Origin: Streptomyces sp. UNOB3_S3
Lineage (GTDB): Bacteria > Actinomycetota > Actinomycetes > Streptomycetales > Streptomycetaceae
Reading direction: 5' to 3'
Length of the DNA: 35,103 nucleotides
Assembly (NCBI RefSeq): GCF_020740895.1
Contig: NZ_JAILXP010000023.1
Location: 1-35,103, forward strand
Part shown: piece after piece, positions 23,580 through 32,180 of the stretch
Position numbering within the stretch: the first letter of the stretch is position 1
How the letters are laid out: every line of letters starts with the position of its first letter
Program-made: the position numbers and the translations under genes
The notes under the pieces: model-generated
Databases searched by the model: none
The model's input: the letters and a program-made list of their open reading frames with translations, nothing else
Told to the model about the DNA's origin: nothing

Positions 23580-26452
23580 TCACCACCGTGGACAAGGCGG
23601 CGGTTGCGCTCGGAGCCCTTCTCGAACTGCGAGGCGACGGGGAAGTAGCTCGCGAGGAACACCGCGAGCGCGTCGGCCTGCTCGTCCTCGGGGACGTCGC
23701 CGTCGTGGTAGTCGTTGATGCAGAACACGTCGTGGGAGCGGGTCGCCAGGATCCGGTGGAGCCGGACGTGGTGCTCGCGCAGACCGACGTTCACAAAGGC
23801 GGAGCTGATGGCTCCGGGCATGCTGCGGCCGGTGAAGACCCCGTACCAGTGGTGCAGCGACGAGGCGATCGCGAGGTCGGTGCGGGCGCGGAACTGCGCG
23901 GACGCGGTGAGCCCCATCTCCTCGGCGAAGCGCTCCTCCATCTCCTCCAGGGTGCTGCGGCGCAGCGGGTGGGGGGTGTGGAGGAAGGTGTTGGTGACGG
24001 TCTTGCCGAACTCCTTCTCGATCAGGGCCCGGTTGTTCTTGGCCGCGGCGAAGACGAGGTCGCTGTCGAGCGAGGGGTCGCCGGCCGGGATCGCGGTGGG
24101 CGACATGAAGCACTTGGCCGCGCCCGACCCGTGGAAGAAGGACTCGGGCTTCATCGGGCGGCCGAGGAAGACGTCGTCGTTGAAGTAGAGGATGTGCTCG
24201 GAGATGCCCTCGATGCGGTGGATGCGGCTCTCGATGGCGTGCGAGTTGAAGGAGGGCAGCTTGCCGGTGTCGCCGAAGGCCTCCTTGTGGCTGACGACGC
24301 GCACCCGGGGGTGGTCGGTGTCGAGCCAGTCGGGGGTCTGGTCGTCGGTGAGCAGGTAGATGGTGCGCACCCAGGGGGCGTGGAGGTCGAGCGAGCGCAG
24401 GGAGTAGCGCAGTTCGTCGCGGCTGCGGAAGCGCGCGGAGCTGCCGGCGGACTCGGCGGCGAGGATGCCGTGCTCCGCCTGGGTCTTCTCCTTGCGGGCC
24501 AGCCACGCGGGGTCGGTGCCGTCGACCCAGGTGTAGACGACGTCGATGGGGAAGTCGACCTCGTCGACGAAGGTCCTGGCGAAGGCGTCGATGGTGCGGT
24601 AGTCGCGCTCGCCGATGCGGGTGACGGCGGACCGGGTGAGCTCGGTGCGGGGCAGGGTGGCGCCGTAGCGGGTGTTGCCGGGGACGGTGACGGTGGTCTC
24701 GTCGTCCTCGGTGTCCTGCCAGAAGACGACGTCGCAGCCGTAGACGCCGCTGACGCGCAGCTGGCCGCCGCCGGTGAGGACGGGGCGGAAGACGCGGATG
24801 CGGGTGCAGTTGGCCGGGATGACGTCGGGGGTGAGGAAGGAGGCGAGGACGGTGCGCAGCACCGAGCCGCGGTCGTTGAGCAGGCCCGCGTAGACGGGCT
24901 CGTCGCGGTAGCGCTCGGCGAAGTCGGCGACGAAGGCGTCGCGGTCGGCGCCGTCGACGGCGATGGTGTGCCGCAGCATGGCGGTGGGGGTGAGCGCGTA
25001 GGACAGGCCGAGCGCGTCGAGGACGTCGACGGCGAGGTCGAGGTTGTCCTGCATCACCTCGAAGGGGGTGGTGTTCTCCTTGATGAGGCAGATCTGGCCG
25101 CCGGCCCGCTTGACGTCGGGGCGCGCGGCTTCGATGCGCACTTCCTGGGCCTTGTGGGCCACGTCGGAGAACGGCCGGTCGACGCCCTTGGGGACGGCCG
25201 CGCCGGCGATGCCGCCCTCGGCGTCGGCGGCGGCCTGGAGGGCGCGGCGGCGGGCCTTGGCGGCCTCGCGGTCGCCGCTGTCGCGGTCCTTGGCGAGCTC
25301 CTCCAGGAGCTGGTTCCACTCCTGGGTGACCTGGCCGCCGGTGAAACGGGCGGAGTTCTTGTGCGCCTCGGCGCCCATCTCGCGGCGGAGGTCGTCGTCG
25401 TCCATCAGCCGGGCGAGGGCGTCGGCGAGCTCACCCTCCTCGCCGAGCGGGACGAGCAGGCCGTCGCGGCCGTCGGTGAGGATCTCGCCGGGGCCGTTGG
25501 GGCAGTCGTAGGCGACGACGGGCACGCCGGCGGCCTGGGCCTCGACGAGGACGAGGCCGAACGCCTCGACGCGGGAGGTGAGCATGGCGATGGACGCCTT
25601 GGCCCACTCCTCGGCCATGTTGGCGGTGGAGCCCACGAGCTGGACCTGGTCGGCGACGCCGAGGTGGCCGGCGAGGCTCTTCAGCGCGCGCATGCGCGGG
25701 CCGCCGCCGAGGACGCGCAGGGTCCAGCGGGGGCGGTCGGCGGCGACGGTCGCGAAGGAGCGTATGGCGTGCTCGACCTGCTTCTCGCCGGCGAGGCGGG
25801 CGCCGAGGACGACGGTGCGGGTCTCCAGGGTGGAGCGGGGGCGGAAGCCGTCGGGCAGGGAGTTGCCGATGGTGGCCAGCCGGGGGGCGCACGCGCCGAG
25901 GGTCTCGGCGAACCAGTCGCGGGTGCGGCTGGTGAGGGAGACGAGGGCGTCGATGTGCGAGGTGTACATCCGCAGCGGCTCGCCGGTGACGCCGCGCAGC
26001 TCGGAGACGCGGTGGTCGAGGTGGACGGTGAGCACCCGGCGGGGGGCGAGCTGGGCCATGTACGCCATCAGGGACGGGGTGGTGGAGACCAGCACGTCCG
26101 TGTCGATGGTGTGGAGGGCCTCGGTGAGCTCGAGGTCGGCGAGGCGGTTGAAGACGGCCTCCCACTCGGGGCGGACGAGCTCGCTGGGGGTGGCGGCCAG
26201 GCGCCGGTAGGCGGCGGCCATGTCGGAGCCGGAGGCCGCGTCGCTCCGCACGGGGCGCTGCGCCTCGCCACGGGCGTCGACGAGGTGGCGGACGCGCACG
26301 GCACCGCTGTCGAAGAACGCCTCGTCCTCCGTACGGAAGACGCTGAGGATCTCCACGTCGTGCTGCCGTGCCAGCAGCTCGGCGAGGGTCATGGTGGCGC
26401 GTTCGGTCCCGCCCATCGTGTCGGCGGAGGTCAGCAGAAAGGTGATTTTCAC
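23576..26452 (-). CDS. GT4 glycosyltransferase fused to a Stealth phosphotransferase
   Basis: This encodes 958 residues. The ATG gives MKITFLLTSADTMGGTERA, the usual start of a GT-B glycosyltransferase. Residues 1-400 include the GGGPRMRALKSLAG nucleotide-sugar region and the E-x7-E type motif EAFGLVLVEAQAAGVPVV of GT4. Residues 450-625 match the N-terminal domain of the separate Stealth protein at 27993 (shared GCDVVFW-type motif). Stealth regions follow: CR1 FPIDVVYTWVDGTDP (about 633), CR2 with FRSRDELRYSLRSL and ILYFNDDVFLG (676-775), CR3 AAKNNRALIEKEFG and CR4 DVFCINDYHDGD (about 915-945). Stealth proteins move hexose-1-phosphate in capsule or cell-wall polymers. The fusion could make a phosphosugar-linked glycan alone. 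It overlaps the deacetylase gene by 3-4 nt and lies 49 nt after the gene upstream. Confidence 0.92.
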   Translation of the reverse strand: MKITFLLTSADTMGGTERATMTLAELLARQHDVEILSVFRTEDEAFFDSGAVRVRHLVDARGEAQRPVRSDAASGSDMAAAYRRLAATPSELVRPEWEAVFNRLADLELTEALHTIDTDVLVSTTPSLMAYMAQLAPRRVLTVHLDHRVSELRGVTGEPLRMYTSHIDALVSLTSRTRDWFAETLGACAPRLATIGNSLPDGFRPRSTLETRTVVLGARLAGEKQVEHAIRSFATVAADRPRWTLRVLGGGPRMRALKSLAGHLGVADQVQLVGSTANMAEEWAKASIAMLTSRVEAFGLVLVEAQAAGVPVVAYDCPNGPGEILTDGRDGLLVPLGEEGELADALARLMDDDDLRREMGAEAHKNSARFTGGQVTQEWNQLLEELAKDRDSGDREAAKARRRALQAAADAEGGIAGAAVPKGVDRPFSDVAHKAQEVRIEAARPDVKRAGGQICLIKENTTPFEVMQDNLDLAVDVLDALGLSYALTPTAMLRHTIAVDGADRDAFVADFAERYRDEPVYAGLLNDRGSVLRTVLASFLTPDVIPANCTRIRVFRPVLTGGGQLRVSGVYGCDVVFWQDTEDDETTVTVPGNTRYGATLPRTELTRSAVTRIGERDYRTIDAFARTFVDEVDFPIDVVYTWVDGTDPAWLARKEKTQAEHGILAAESAGSSARFRSRDELRYSLRSLDLHAPWVRTIYLLTDDQTPDWLDTDHPRVRVVSHKEAFGDTGKLPSFNSHAIESRIHRIEGISEHILYFNDDVFLGRPMKPESFFHGSGAAKCFMSPTAIPAGDPSLDSDLVFAAAKNNRALIEKEFGKTVTNTFLHTPHPLRRSTLEEMEERFAEEMGLTASAQFRARTDLAIASSLHHWYGVFTGRSMPGAISSAFVNVGLREHHVRLHRILATRSHDVFCINDYHDGDVPEDEQADALAVFLASYFPVASQFEKGSERNRRLVHGGE

Positions 26453-26501
26453 GTGCGGCCTTCGTGGTGTGCGGCGGTCCGGTGGCGGTTTCCCGGTGTC
26501 C

Positions 26502-27578
26502 CTAGCGGGGACCGGTTGCGCCGGCGGCTGGCGTGCGCGGGGTGCAGACGAGCTGGAGCGCGCCGCGGCGGGTGTACTGGGGCTTGACCTGGACGAAGGT
26601 GCCGTCCTCGGCCCGTACGGTGAACTTGGGCGGGGTGACGACCTGGCGCGGGGAGCGCAGGTCGTGCTCGCGGCGGCCGATCTCCAGCGGCTTGGTGCCG
26701 CGGGCGCCGCGGGGCAGGCGCAGGGTCAGGGTCTGCCGGCGGGAGGTGTCGATCAGCTGGGCCAGGGGCACGGTCAGCCGCCAGGCGCTGGGGTCGCCGG
26801 GCAGCGGCTCGGCGGGCCGGCGGTCGAGGGCGTGCTTGCGGTCCAGCTCGGCGACCTCGACGACGGGGCGCTCCCCCTCGGCGATGGCCGTGCCGGAGCC
26901 GTAGATCGCGAAGAGGACGCCGACGTCGCTGAAGGAGCGCTCGACGCGCAGCACCTCGGCGCGGGCCCGGGCCGGGGCGACGGTCAGCCGCAGCTGGCCG
27001 GCGGGGGTGATGCCGAGCCGGTGGCGGCGGCCCGTGACGGCGCAGGTGGCCAGGGCGCGGGTGGGTCCGGTGTAGCTGGGGGCGCCGTCGCCGAGGAGGC
27101 GCATCCGCAGGGCGGCGCGGCCCTCGTGCCGGGCGGGCTCCAGCTCCAGGGAGAGGTGCCAGCGGCCGGGGGTGACGGGGACGCCGCCCAGGCGCTCGCC
27201 GAGGAGGGTGGTGGCGGTCACGGAGAGCTCGCCGTTCTCCTCGCGGCCCAGGGCTGCCTCGGCGCGCAGGCGGGTGGCACCGCTGACGAGGACGAGGTGG
27301 GCCGTGGTGCCGGTGTCGCCCTCGGGGAGGGTGCCGGCGGGCAGCGTCGCGTGCAGGTTCAGGGTGTGGCCGTCGAGTACGGCGGCGTACTGGACGCGGG
27401 CCGCGGAACCCTGGGCGGCGGGCATCAGGACGGAGTCGACGTAGGTGTCGCGGCCGGTCGCGAGCCCGGTGTTCACCCGGCGGCGGACCGTCTGGCCGAC
27501 CTTCCAGGCAGGGCTGCGGGTCAGCGCGATACGGGCCGACTTCTTGATCACGCGCAGGGCGTGGCGGGGCGCGGTCAC
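26502..27578 (-). CDS. Unrecognised beta-rich protein of the polysaccharide operon
   Basis: This encodes 358 residues from a GTG at 27578 (VTAPRHALRVIKK) with a GGGG-rich stretch upstream. An ATG at 27626 adds 16 residues but has no ribosome site. The N-terminus is basic with no signal peptide. The rest is a series of short strands, including a PGRWHLSLELEP motif resembling accessory beta-sandwich segments attached to actinomycete teichoic-acid and glycosyl transferases. No catalytic motif is visible. It is first in the minus-strand operon, 49 nt ahead of the GT4-Stealth gene. A cytoplasmic partner for the polymer-making enzymes is the most likely role, but that is from context only. Confidence 0.7.
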   Translation of the reverse strand: MTAPRHALRVIKKSARIALTRSPAWKVGQTVRRRVNTGLATGRDTYVDSVLMPAAQGSAARVQYAAVLDGHTLNLHATLPAGTLPEGDTGTTAHLVLVSGATRLRAEAALGREENGELSVTATTLLGERLGGVPVTPGRWHLSLELEPARHEGRAALRMRLLGDGAPSYTGPTRALATCAVTGRRHRLGITPAGQLRLTVAPARARAEVLRVERSFSDVGVLFAIYGSGTAIAEGERPVVEVAELDRKHALDRRPAEPLPGDPSAWRLTVPLAQLIDTSRRQTLTLRLPRGARGTKPLEIGRREHDLRSPRQVVTPPKFTVRAEDGTFVQVKPQYTRRGALQLVCTPRTPAAGATGPR

Positions 27579-27682
27579 GGGCGCACCCCGCGGCCGCTGG
27601 GGGTCATGATCTGAGCGTGCACCCATTCAGGGTAAACGTCGGTAGGCGTCGTGCCGGAGGGCGGAATCGGATAATTCCACTA

Positions 27683-27715
27683 CCACCCCGGTTCTACGGG
27701 GACGTTACCGGGTGG
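27683..27715. promoter_or_regulatory. Inverted repeat in the divergent polysaccharide promoter region
   Basis: CCACCCCGGT at 27683-27692 faces ACCGGGTGG at 27707-27715, a near-perfect inverted repeat with one missing G. A second short one, GGAAT/ATTCC, lies at 27663-27678. The 414-nt region 27579-27992 separates the divergent operons and otherwise holds no gene. Operator function is a guess. Confidence 0.3.
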
Positions 27716-27992
27716 TGAAATACCCCACAGGGCGACGAGGCAACCAAGTGTGCCCGGCGGGCGTGGATCCCTTGAGGGGCACGGCCGGGAGCGGTGCGCG
27801 GGGCTCGCCCCCGGGCGCTCCCCGGCGGCGCCGGAGGGGCATCGGGGCGGTGGCCTGCGATTGCCCCGCCGCGAAGCCCTCTGGTAAGTACTTGAGTCTC
27901 TGTCTTTTTCCGGGCCGGTCGTCACTGGACGTACTGGTTGTTTTACGCGTTGTGCCGCATCGGCGAGATGCGGCCGAGGGGTTGAAGCGATC

Positions 27993-29924
27993 TTGACTAT
28001 CGACCATTCGACCTCGACCCCGGCCACCGCGGGCACGGGCGGCTCCGTCCCGGCCCAGCGCACGGACGACGCCACGCCCGCCCCGGCCTCCGCTCCCGCC
28101 CCCGGGAACGCTCCCGTGAAGCGCGGTGCCAACCCCGAGAAGTCCGGCCTGGTCAAGGCCTACCGCCGGCTGCTGCCGGAGAGCGCCCGCCGCGCGATCG
28201 CCCAGCGGGTCTCCGTCGAGACCCGCGGCGCCCTGATGCAGCACATGGCCGACTCCCTCGACCTGGAGCAGCGCCGCCAGAAGCTGCGCGGCAAGCGGCT
28301 CCAGCGCCGCTTCGCCGACGGTTCCGACGCCGCCTCCGACGCCGCCGCGGCGCCGCGCGTGGTCCTCGTCGACGGCAAGGCCCACATCGCGCTCGTCGAC
28401 CCCGGTCCCACCCCGCACGGCTCCCGCGCCGCCGCCCTGGACCTGGTCTGCACCGCGCTGGAGCAGGCGGAGATCGACTACTTCTGCGTCCGGGCCGCGA
28501 CCACCGAGTCCGCCCCGGTCGTCGCGGTCGCCGCCGCCGACCGCCGCCGGGTCCAGCAGCAGCTGGCCCGGCTGTGCGCCCGAATACCGGGCTACGTCGC
28601 CCCGGTGAACCGGGAGAACGCGCCCGGTCAGGCGCTCCCCGGCTTCGTCCCGGGCACCTGGCGCCAGGTGGAGAAGAGCCCCGCCACCCGTGTGACGTGG
28701 TTCCGCACCACCGCCGACGGCTCGTACGTCCTGGGGCAGGAGCACGGCTGCGACATCCAGTTCTGGACGCGTGAGGACGGCCCGCACGGGCCGCTGCTCG
28801 TCGCGCCGCGCCGCAACGGCGTGGTCGAGGAGGTCCCGGCGGACGAGGCCGACGCGTCCGTGGACGCCCCCGTCGAGCTGTTCACCGGCCCGCTGGGGGA
28901 CGCGCCGCGCCCCGGGCGGACCACGGTCCGCACCCGCCCGCAGTTCACGATCCGGCTGCCGCAGGACATCCCCTTCCCCATCGACGTCGTCTACACCTGG
29001 GTGGACGGCAGCGACCCCGTCTGGGCCGCTCGCCGCGCCAAGGCCCAGGGCGCCGACGCCTCCGTCGAGGAGCTCCACGAGGAGGCGGCGAACGACGCGC
29101 GCTACCTCAGCCGCGACGAGCTGAAGTACTCGCTGCGCTCGCTGCACCAGTTCGCGCCCTGGGTGCGCAACGTCTACCTGGTCACGGACGACCAGACGCC
29201 GTCCTGGCTGGACACCTCGCACCCCGGCGTCCACGTGGTCAGCCACAAGGAGATCTTCTCCGACCCGAACGTCCTGCCGACGTTCAACTCGCACGCCATC
29301 GAGAGCCAGCTGCACCACATCGAGGGCCTGTCGGAGCACTTCCTCTACTTCAACGACGACGTCTTCCTCGGCGCCCCGCTGACCCCGCAGACGTTCTTCC
29401 TCTCCAACGGCCTCACCAAGTTCTTCCCCTCCCCCGCGCTGGTCCCCCTCGGCGAGCACCGCCCCGAGGACCCGCCGGTGGCGGCGGCCGCGAAGAACAA
29501 CCGGGCGCTGGTGGAGGAGGGGTTCGCCACCACCTTCACCCAGAAGATGCGGCACGTGCCGCACGCGCTGAGCCGCGCCGTCCTCACCGAGCTGGAGGAG
29601 CGCTACGCCGAGGCCCACGCGGCCACCGCCGCCGCGCGCTTCCGCAGCCCCGAGGACCTCTCGCTGGCCTCCTCGCTCCACCACTACTACGCGTACCACC
29701 AGGCCCGGGCGATACCGTCCGACCTCCGCTACCACTACATGGACCTGGCGCACCCGAACACCTCGCGCCGCCTCAACCGCCTGCTGGCGCACCGCGACCT
29801 GGACGTGTTCTGCATCAACGACACGGTCTCCACGGCGGACGACCTGGCGCGCACGGACGCGCTGATAGCGCCGTTCCTGGAGGGCTACTTCCCGGTCCCG
29901 AGCCCGTACGAGAAGCGCGCCTGA
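27993..29924 (+). CDS. Stealth-family sugar phosphotransferase
   Basis: This encodes 643 residues from a TTG at 27993, with GAGGGG 11 bases upstream; no better start is seen. A Pro/Ala-rich head (to about 45) precedes an actinomycete Stealth N-terminal domain (about 120-325, with EHGCDIQFW). CR1 is FPIDVVYTWVDGSDP (about 329). CR2 has YLSRDELKYSLRSLHQF and FLYFNDDVFLG (371-460). CR3 is AAKNNRALVEEGF (about 497). CR4 has LDVFCINDT and FLEGYFPVPSPYEK (603-640). All four blocks and their Asp residues are present, so it should be active as a hexose-1-phosphate transferase for a surface polymer. It has no fused glycosyltransferase, unlike the divergent gene at 23576, and may act on the same glycan. 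It converges with the superoxide dismutase gene, with 12 nt between stops and no clear terminator. Confidence 0.92.
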   Translation: MTIDHSTSTPATAGTGGSVPAQRTDDATPAPASAPAPGNAPVKRGANPEKSGLVKAYRRLLPESARRAIAQRVSVETRGALMQHMADSLDLEQRRQKLRGKRLQRRFADGSDAASDAAAAPRVVLVDGKAHIALVDPGPTPHGSRAAALDLVCTALEQAEIDYFCVRAATTESAPVVAVAAADRRRVQQQLARLCARIPGYVAPVNRENAPGQALPGFVPGTWRQVEKSPATRVTWFRTTADGSYVLGQEHGCDIQFWTREDGPHGPLLVAPRRNGVVEEVPADEADASVDAPVELFTGPLGDAPRPGRTTVRTRPQFTIRLPQDIPFPIDVVYTWVDGSDPVWAARRAKAQGADASVEELHEEAANDARYLSRDELKYSLRSLHQFAPWVRNVYLVTDDQTPSWLDTSHPGVHVVSHKEIFSDPNVLPTFNSHAIESQLHHIEGLSEHFLYFNDDVFLGAPLTPQTFFLSNGLTKFFPSPALVPLGEHRPEDPPVAAAAKNNRALVEEGFATTFTQKMRHVPHALSRAVLTELEERYAEAHAATAAARFRSPEDLSLASSLHHYYAYHQARAIPSDLRYHYMDLAHPNTSRRLNRLLAHRDLDVFCINDTVSTADDLARTDALIAPFLEGYFPVPSPYEKRA

Positions 29925-29936
29925 CCTGTTGTTCTT

Positions 29937-30500
29937 CTAGTTGAACGGCACGTTCAGGCAGGCGAGCCGCGCCCCCGCCGTACCGGCCTTGCCCGGCGCG
30001 GTCTCGGTGGCGTGCTCGTGGATGACGACGGAACGGGCCTCGCCGGCCCGGAAGTGCCACTTCACGGTGGCGGCGGAGCGGCCGTTGCCGCGTTTGTCGG
30101 TGGTGAGGTCCAGCCACGCCTCGTTGTGCGGGTTGGCGTATTTCGGGTCCACGGACGGGGACTTGGGGTCCTTGACGTCCTGGTAGTGCGGACCGGATTC
30201 GTCGGGCGCGTTGCCGCACGGATTCGTGTGGACGTGCGCCCCGTACGTCCGGCTCGCCTGGAGCCCTCGCACCCTCAGCTCGACCCGCGTCCCGTCCTTG
30301 CCCTTCCGTTCCAGCACGGCGACCCGGCTCTTCTCGGGCACGCCTTTCTTGTCGAACGTCACCGCCCGCCGCGTCCCGCCACCGGCGGCCTCGAACTGCC
30401 CGTACACGTCCACGCCATGACGGGGCGTAGGGGGCGTCGCGGACAGGGGCATGGCGGCGACGGCGAGCGAAGCGGCGACGGCTGACACGAGAAAGGACAT
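29937..30500 (-). CDS. Exported Cu/Zn-type superoxide dismutase
   Basis: This encodes 187 residues, with AAAGGGG before the ATG. A signal peptide occupies about 1-21. The Cu/Zn SOD fold is indicated by AHVHTNPC (His89, His91, Cys95), His105 in GPHYQ as the probable bridging ligand, PHNE (His125), VVIHEHA (His161 and His163) and GARLACLNV, where Arg178 matches the active-site Arg and Cys181 pairs with Cys95. Zinc-site spacing differs from the textbook enzyme. The protein would remove superoxide outside the membrane. It appears to be a single-gene unit. Confidence 0.85.
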   Translation of the reverse strand: MSFLVSAVAASLAVAAMPLSATPPTPRHGVDVYGQFEAAGGGTRRAVTFDKKGVPEKSRVAVLERKGKDGTRVELRVRGLQASRTYGAHVHTNPCGNAPDESGPHYQDVKDPKSPSVDPKYANPHNEAWLDLTTDKRGNGRSAATVKWHFRAGEARSVVIHEHATETAPGKAGTAGARLACLNVPFN

Positions 30501-30891
30501 GTTCCGCCCCTTTCAGGCGCGGTTCCCTGCAGGATCCCCGCCCACGCTAGCCGCGCGCCGTGAGGGGCGCGCGGTGAGGACCGCGCCCGGAAAGCACCGC
30601 TGCGGGGCGTCGGCGCTCACCCGTGCGGGGGACACCACCGCCGCCCCGGCGCCCGTCGGCCACACCGCCGCGGGCGTGACGAGCAACGCGGCCGCCGCGG
30701 CGTCCGGGCGAGCGCTTTCAGGACGGTCATGGCGGTCTCCCGGGGCCGAGGGGTCCGGACAGGACGGACACACCGGATTCTGCTGCCCGCCGGCGGGGCC
30801 CCCGGACGCGCCACGCGCGGGCGGTGCGGATGTCCTCCGTACGGGTGATGGGACGGACGCCGCCGCGCCTCACGCGCCCAGTGGACCAATG

Positions 30892-30901
30892 GGGTTAACC
30901 C
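30892..30901. promoter_or_regulatory. GGGTTAACCC palindrome upstream of a membrane protein gene
   Basis: A perfect 10-bp palindrome lies 50 nt before the ATG at 30951, a position suited to an operator. The wider gap 30501-30950 has no convincing gene; a short minus-strand frame (30730-30617, preceded by GGGAGA) encodes only 37 basic residues. Confidence 0.25.
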
Positions 30902-30950
30902 GGAGGCGTCAAGCCGGCCCGGCCGCCCGGGTTCGGCGATATTCCCCGAT

Positions 30951-32033
30951 ATGGCCGGGAACCGACACCATCAGCGCCGCTTCGAGAAGGGCACGTGGGA
31001 GCTCCGCGAAGGAGCCCGCTCGCGCATCGGCGAACTCCGGGCGCGCGTCCGGATCGCGAAGGACAGAGCGCTCATGGACGCCGACCCCGAGGTGCGGGCC
31101 GCGGCCCCGGCGCTGGCCGAAGAGGCGTTCGCGGAGCTCCAGGCGGCGGCGGAAGCACTCAGCCACGGCGACCACCCCGGCCGCCGGCCGAACAAGCACC
31201 TCGCGGTGGCGAACGTCCGCATCGACGCGGCGTACGGCCTGATGCTGCGCATGGCCCCGCTGTCCGACGTCCAGGCGCTGATGCCCGGCCTGGTGGCCCT
31301 CGTGCGGGAGCAGCTGCCGGTCACCGACGAACGGCGGAAACGGGCCGAGGAGATCGCGCGGGAGACCTGCGACGCCCCGCTGACCCCCGCCCAGCGCGCG
31401 GCCCTCGTCGGCGCGGTCGTCACCGCCCAGCAGGCCCTGCAGCGCGAGAAGCTCCGCGCGATCGGCTTCGTCCGCATCGTGGTGATCGTCAGCCTGGGGC
31501 TGGCGGCGATGGCCCTCGCGGTCGCCGTGCTCGGCGTCTGGGCGCCGGACGTGGTGCCGCTGTGCTTCCGGCCGGAGGGGATCGGCGTCGTCTGCCCCAC
31601 GGGCATGGAGCCGCCGTCCGATGTGAAGGACATCGACGAGGCGTTCGGCAAGGCGGCGTCGAAGTGGGACTACCCCGTGGTCGAGATGACCGGGACCGTG
31701 GCCGCGTCGGTGGCCGCCGCGCTGTCCCTGCGCCACATCAGGGGCACGTCCGCCTCCTACAACGTGCCGGTGGCGCTGGCGCTGCTGAAGCTGCCGATGG
31801 GGGCGCTGACCGCCGTCCTGGGCCTGCTGCTGATGCGCGGCGACTTCGTCCCCGGCCTCAGCGCCCTGGACTCCTCCGCGCAGATCATCGCCTGGGCCCT
31901 GATCTTCGGCTACGCCCAGCAGGTGTTCACCAAGTTCGTCGACGACCAGGGCCTGGCCGTGATGAACGCCATCGGCGGCCCGCACGCCCGGCCCTACGCG
32001 GGGTCGGGGAGCGAGCCGCGGGAGGTGGTCTAG
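30951..32033 (+). CDS. Four-helix membrane protein of unknown function
   Basis: This encodes 360 residues. No ribosome site precedes the ATG. A GATATT box ends 7 nt before it, so leaderless translation is possible. Residues 1-170 are helical and charged and should be cytoplasmic. Membrane helices are predicted by eye at 174-197, 243-260, 273-296 and 308-326. Between the first two, an outside loop holds two cysteines (205 and 215) that may pair. I recognise no transporter or enzyme motif. The last six codons plus stop form the first unit of the 18-bp tandem repeat that fills the gap to the next gene, so the C-terminus EPREVV may be recently altered. Confidence 0.75.
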   Translation: MAGNRHHQRRFEKGTWELREGARSRIGELRARVRIAKDRALMDADPEVRAAAPALAEEAFAELQAAAEALSHGDHPGRRPNKHLAVANVRIDAAYGLMLRMAPLSDVQALMPGLVALVREQLPVTDERRKRAEEIARETCDAPLTPAQRAALVGAVVTAQQALQREKLRAIGFVRIVVIVSLGLAAMALAVAVLGVWAPDVVPLCFRPEGIGVVCPTGMEPPSDVKDIDEAFGKAASKWDYPVVEMTGTVAASVAAALSLRHIRGTSASYNVPVALALLKLPMGALTAVLGLLLMRGDFVPGLSALDSSAQIIAWALIFGYAQQVFTKFVDDQGLAVMNAIGGPHARPYAGSGSEPREVV

Positions 32034-32165
32034 CCGCGGGAGGTGGTCCGGCCGCGGGAGGTGGTCCGGCCGCGGGAGGTGGTCCGGCCGCGGGAGGTGG
32101 TCCGGCCGCGGGAGGTGGTCCGGCCGCGGGAGGTGGTCCGGCCGCGGGAGGTGGTCCGGCCGCGG
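32016..32165. repeat. 18-bp tandem repeat array, eight units
   Basis: The unit CCGCGGGAGGTGGTCCGG occurs eight times plus six bases. The first unit ends in TAG instead of CGG and provides the stop of the membrane-protein gene. Units 2-8 are identical. The array reaches to 15 nt from the stop of the convergent metalloprotease gene and contains GGGAGGTGG on the plus strand. Confidence 0.95.
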
Positions 32166-32180
32166 CCGAAAGTGGCTACA

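Noticed and set aside
23468..26587. 1,039-codon plus-strand frame opposite the GT4-Stealth gene
   Set aside because: Low-complexity Gly/Val/Asp/Glu composition typical of antisense frames in GC-rich DNA; the minus strand encodes clear GT4 and Stealth motifs.
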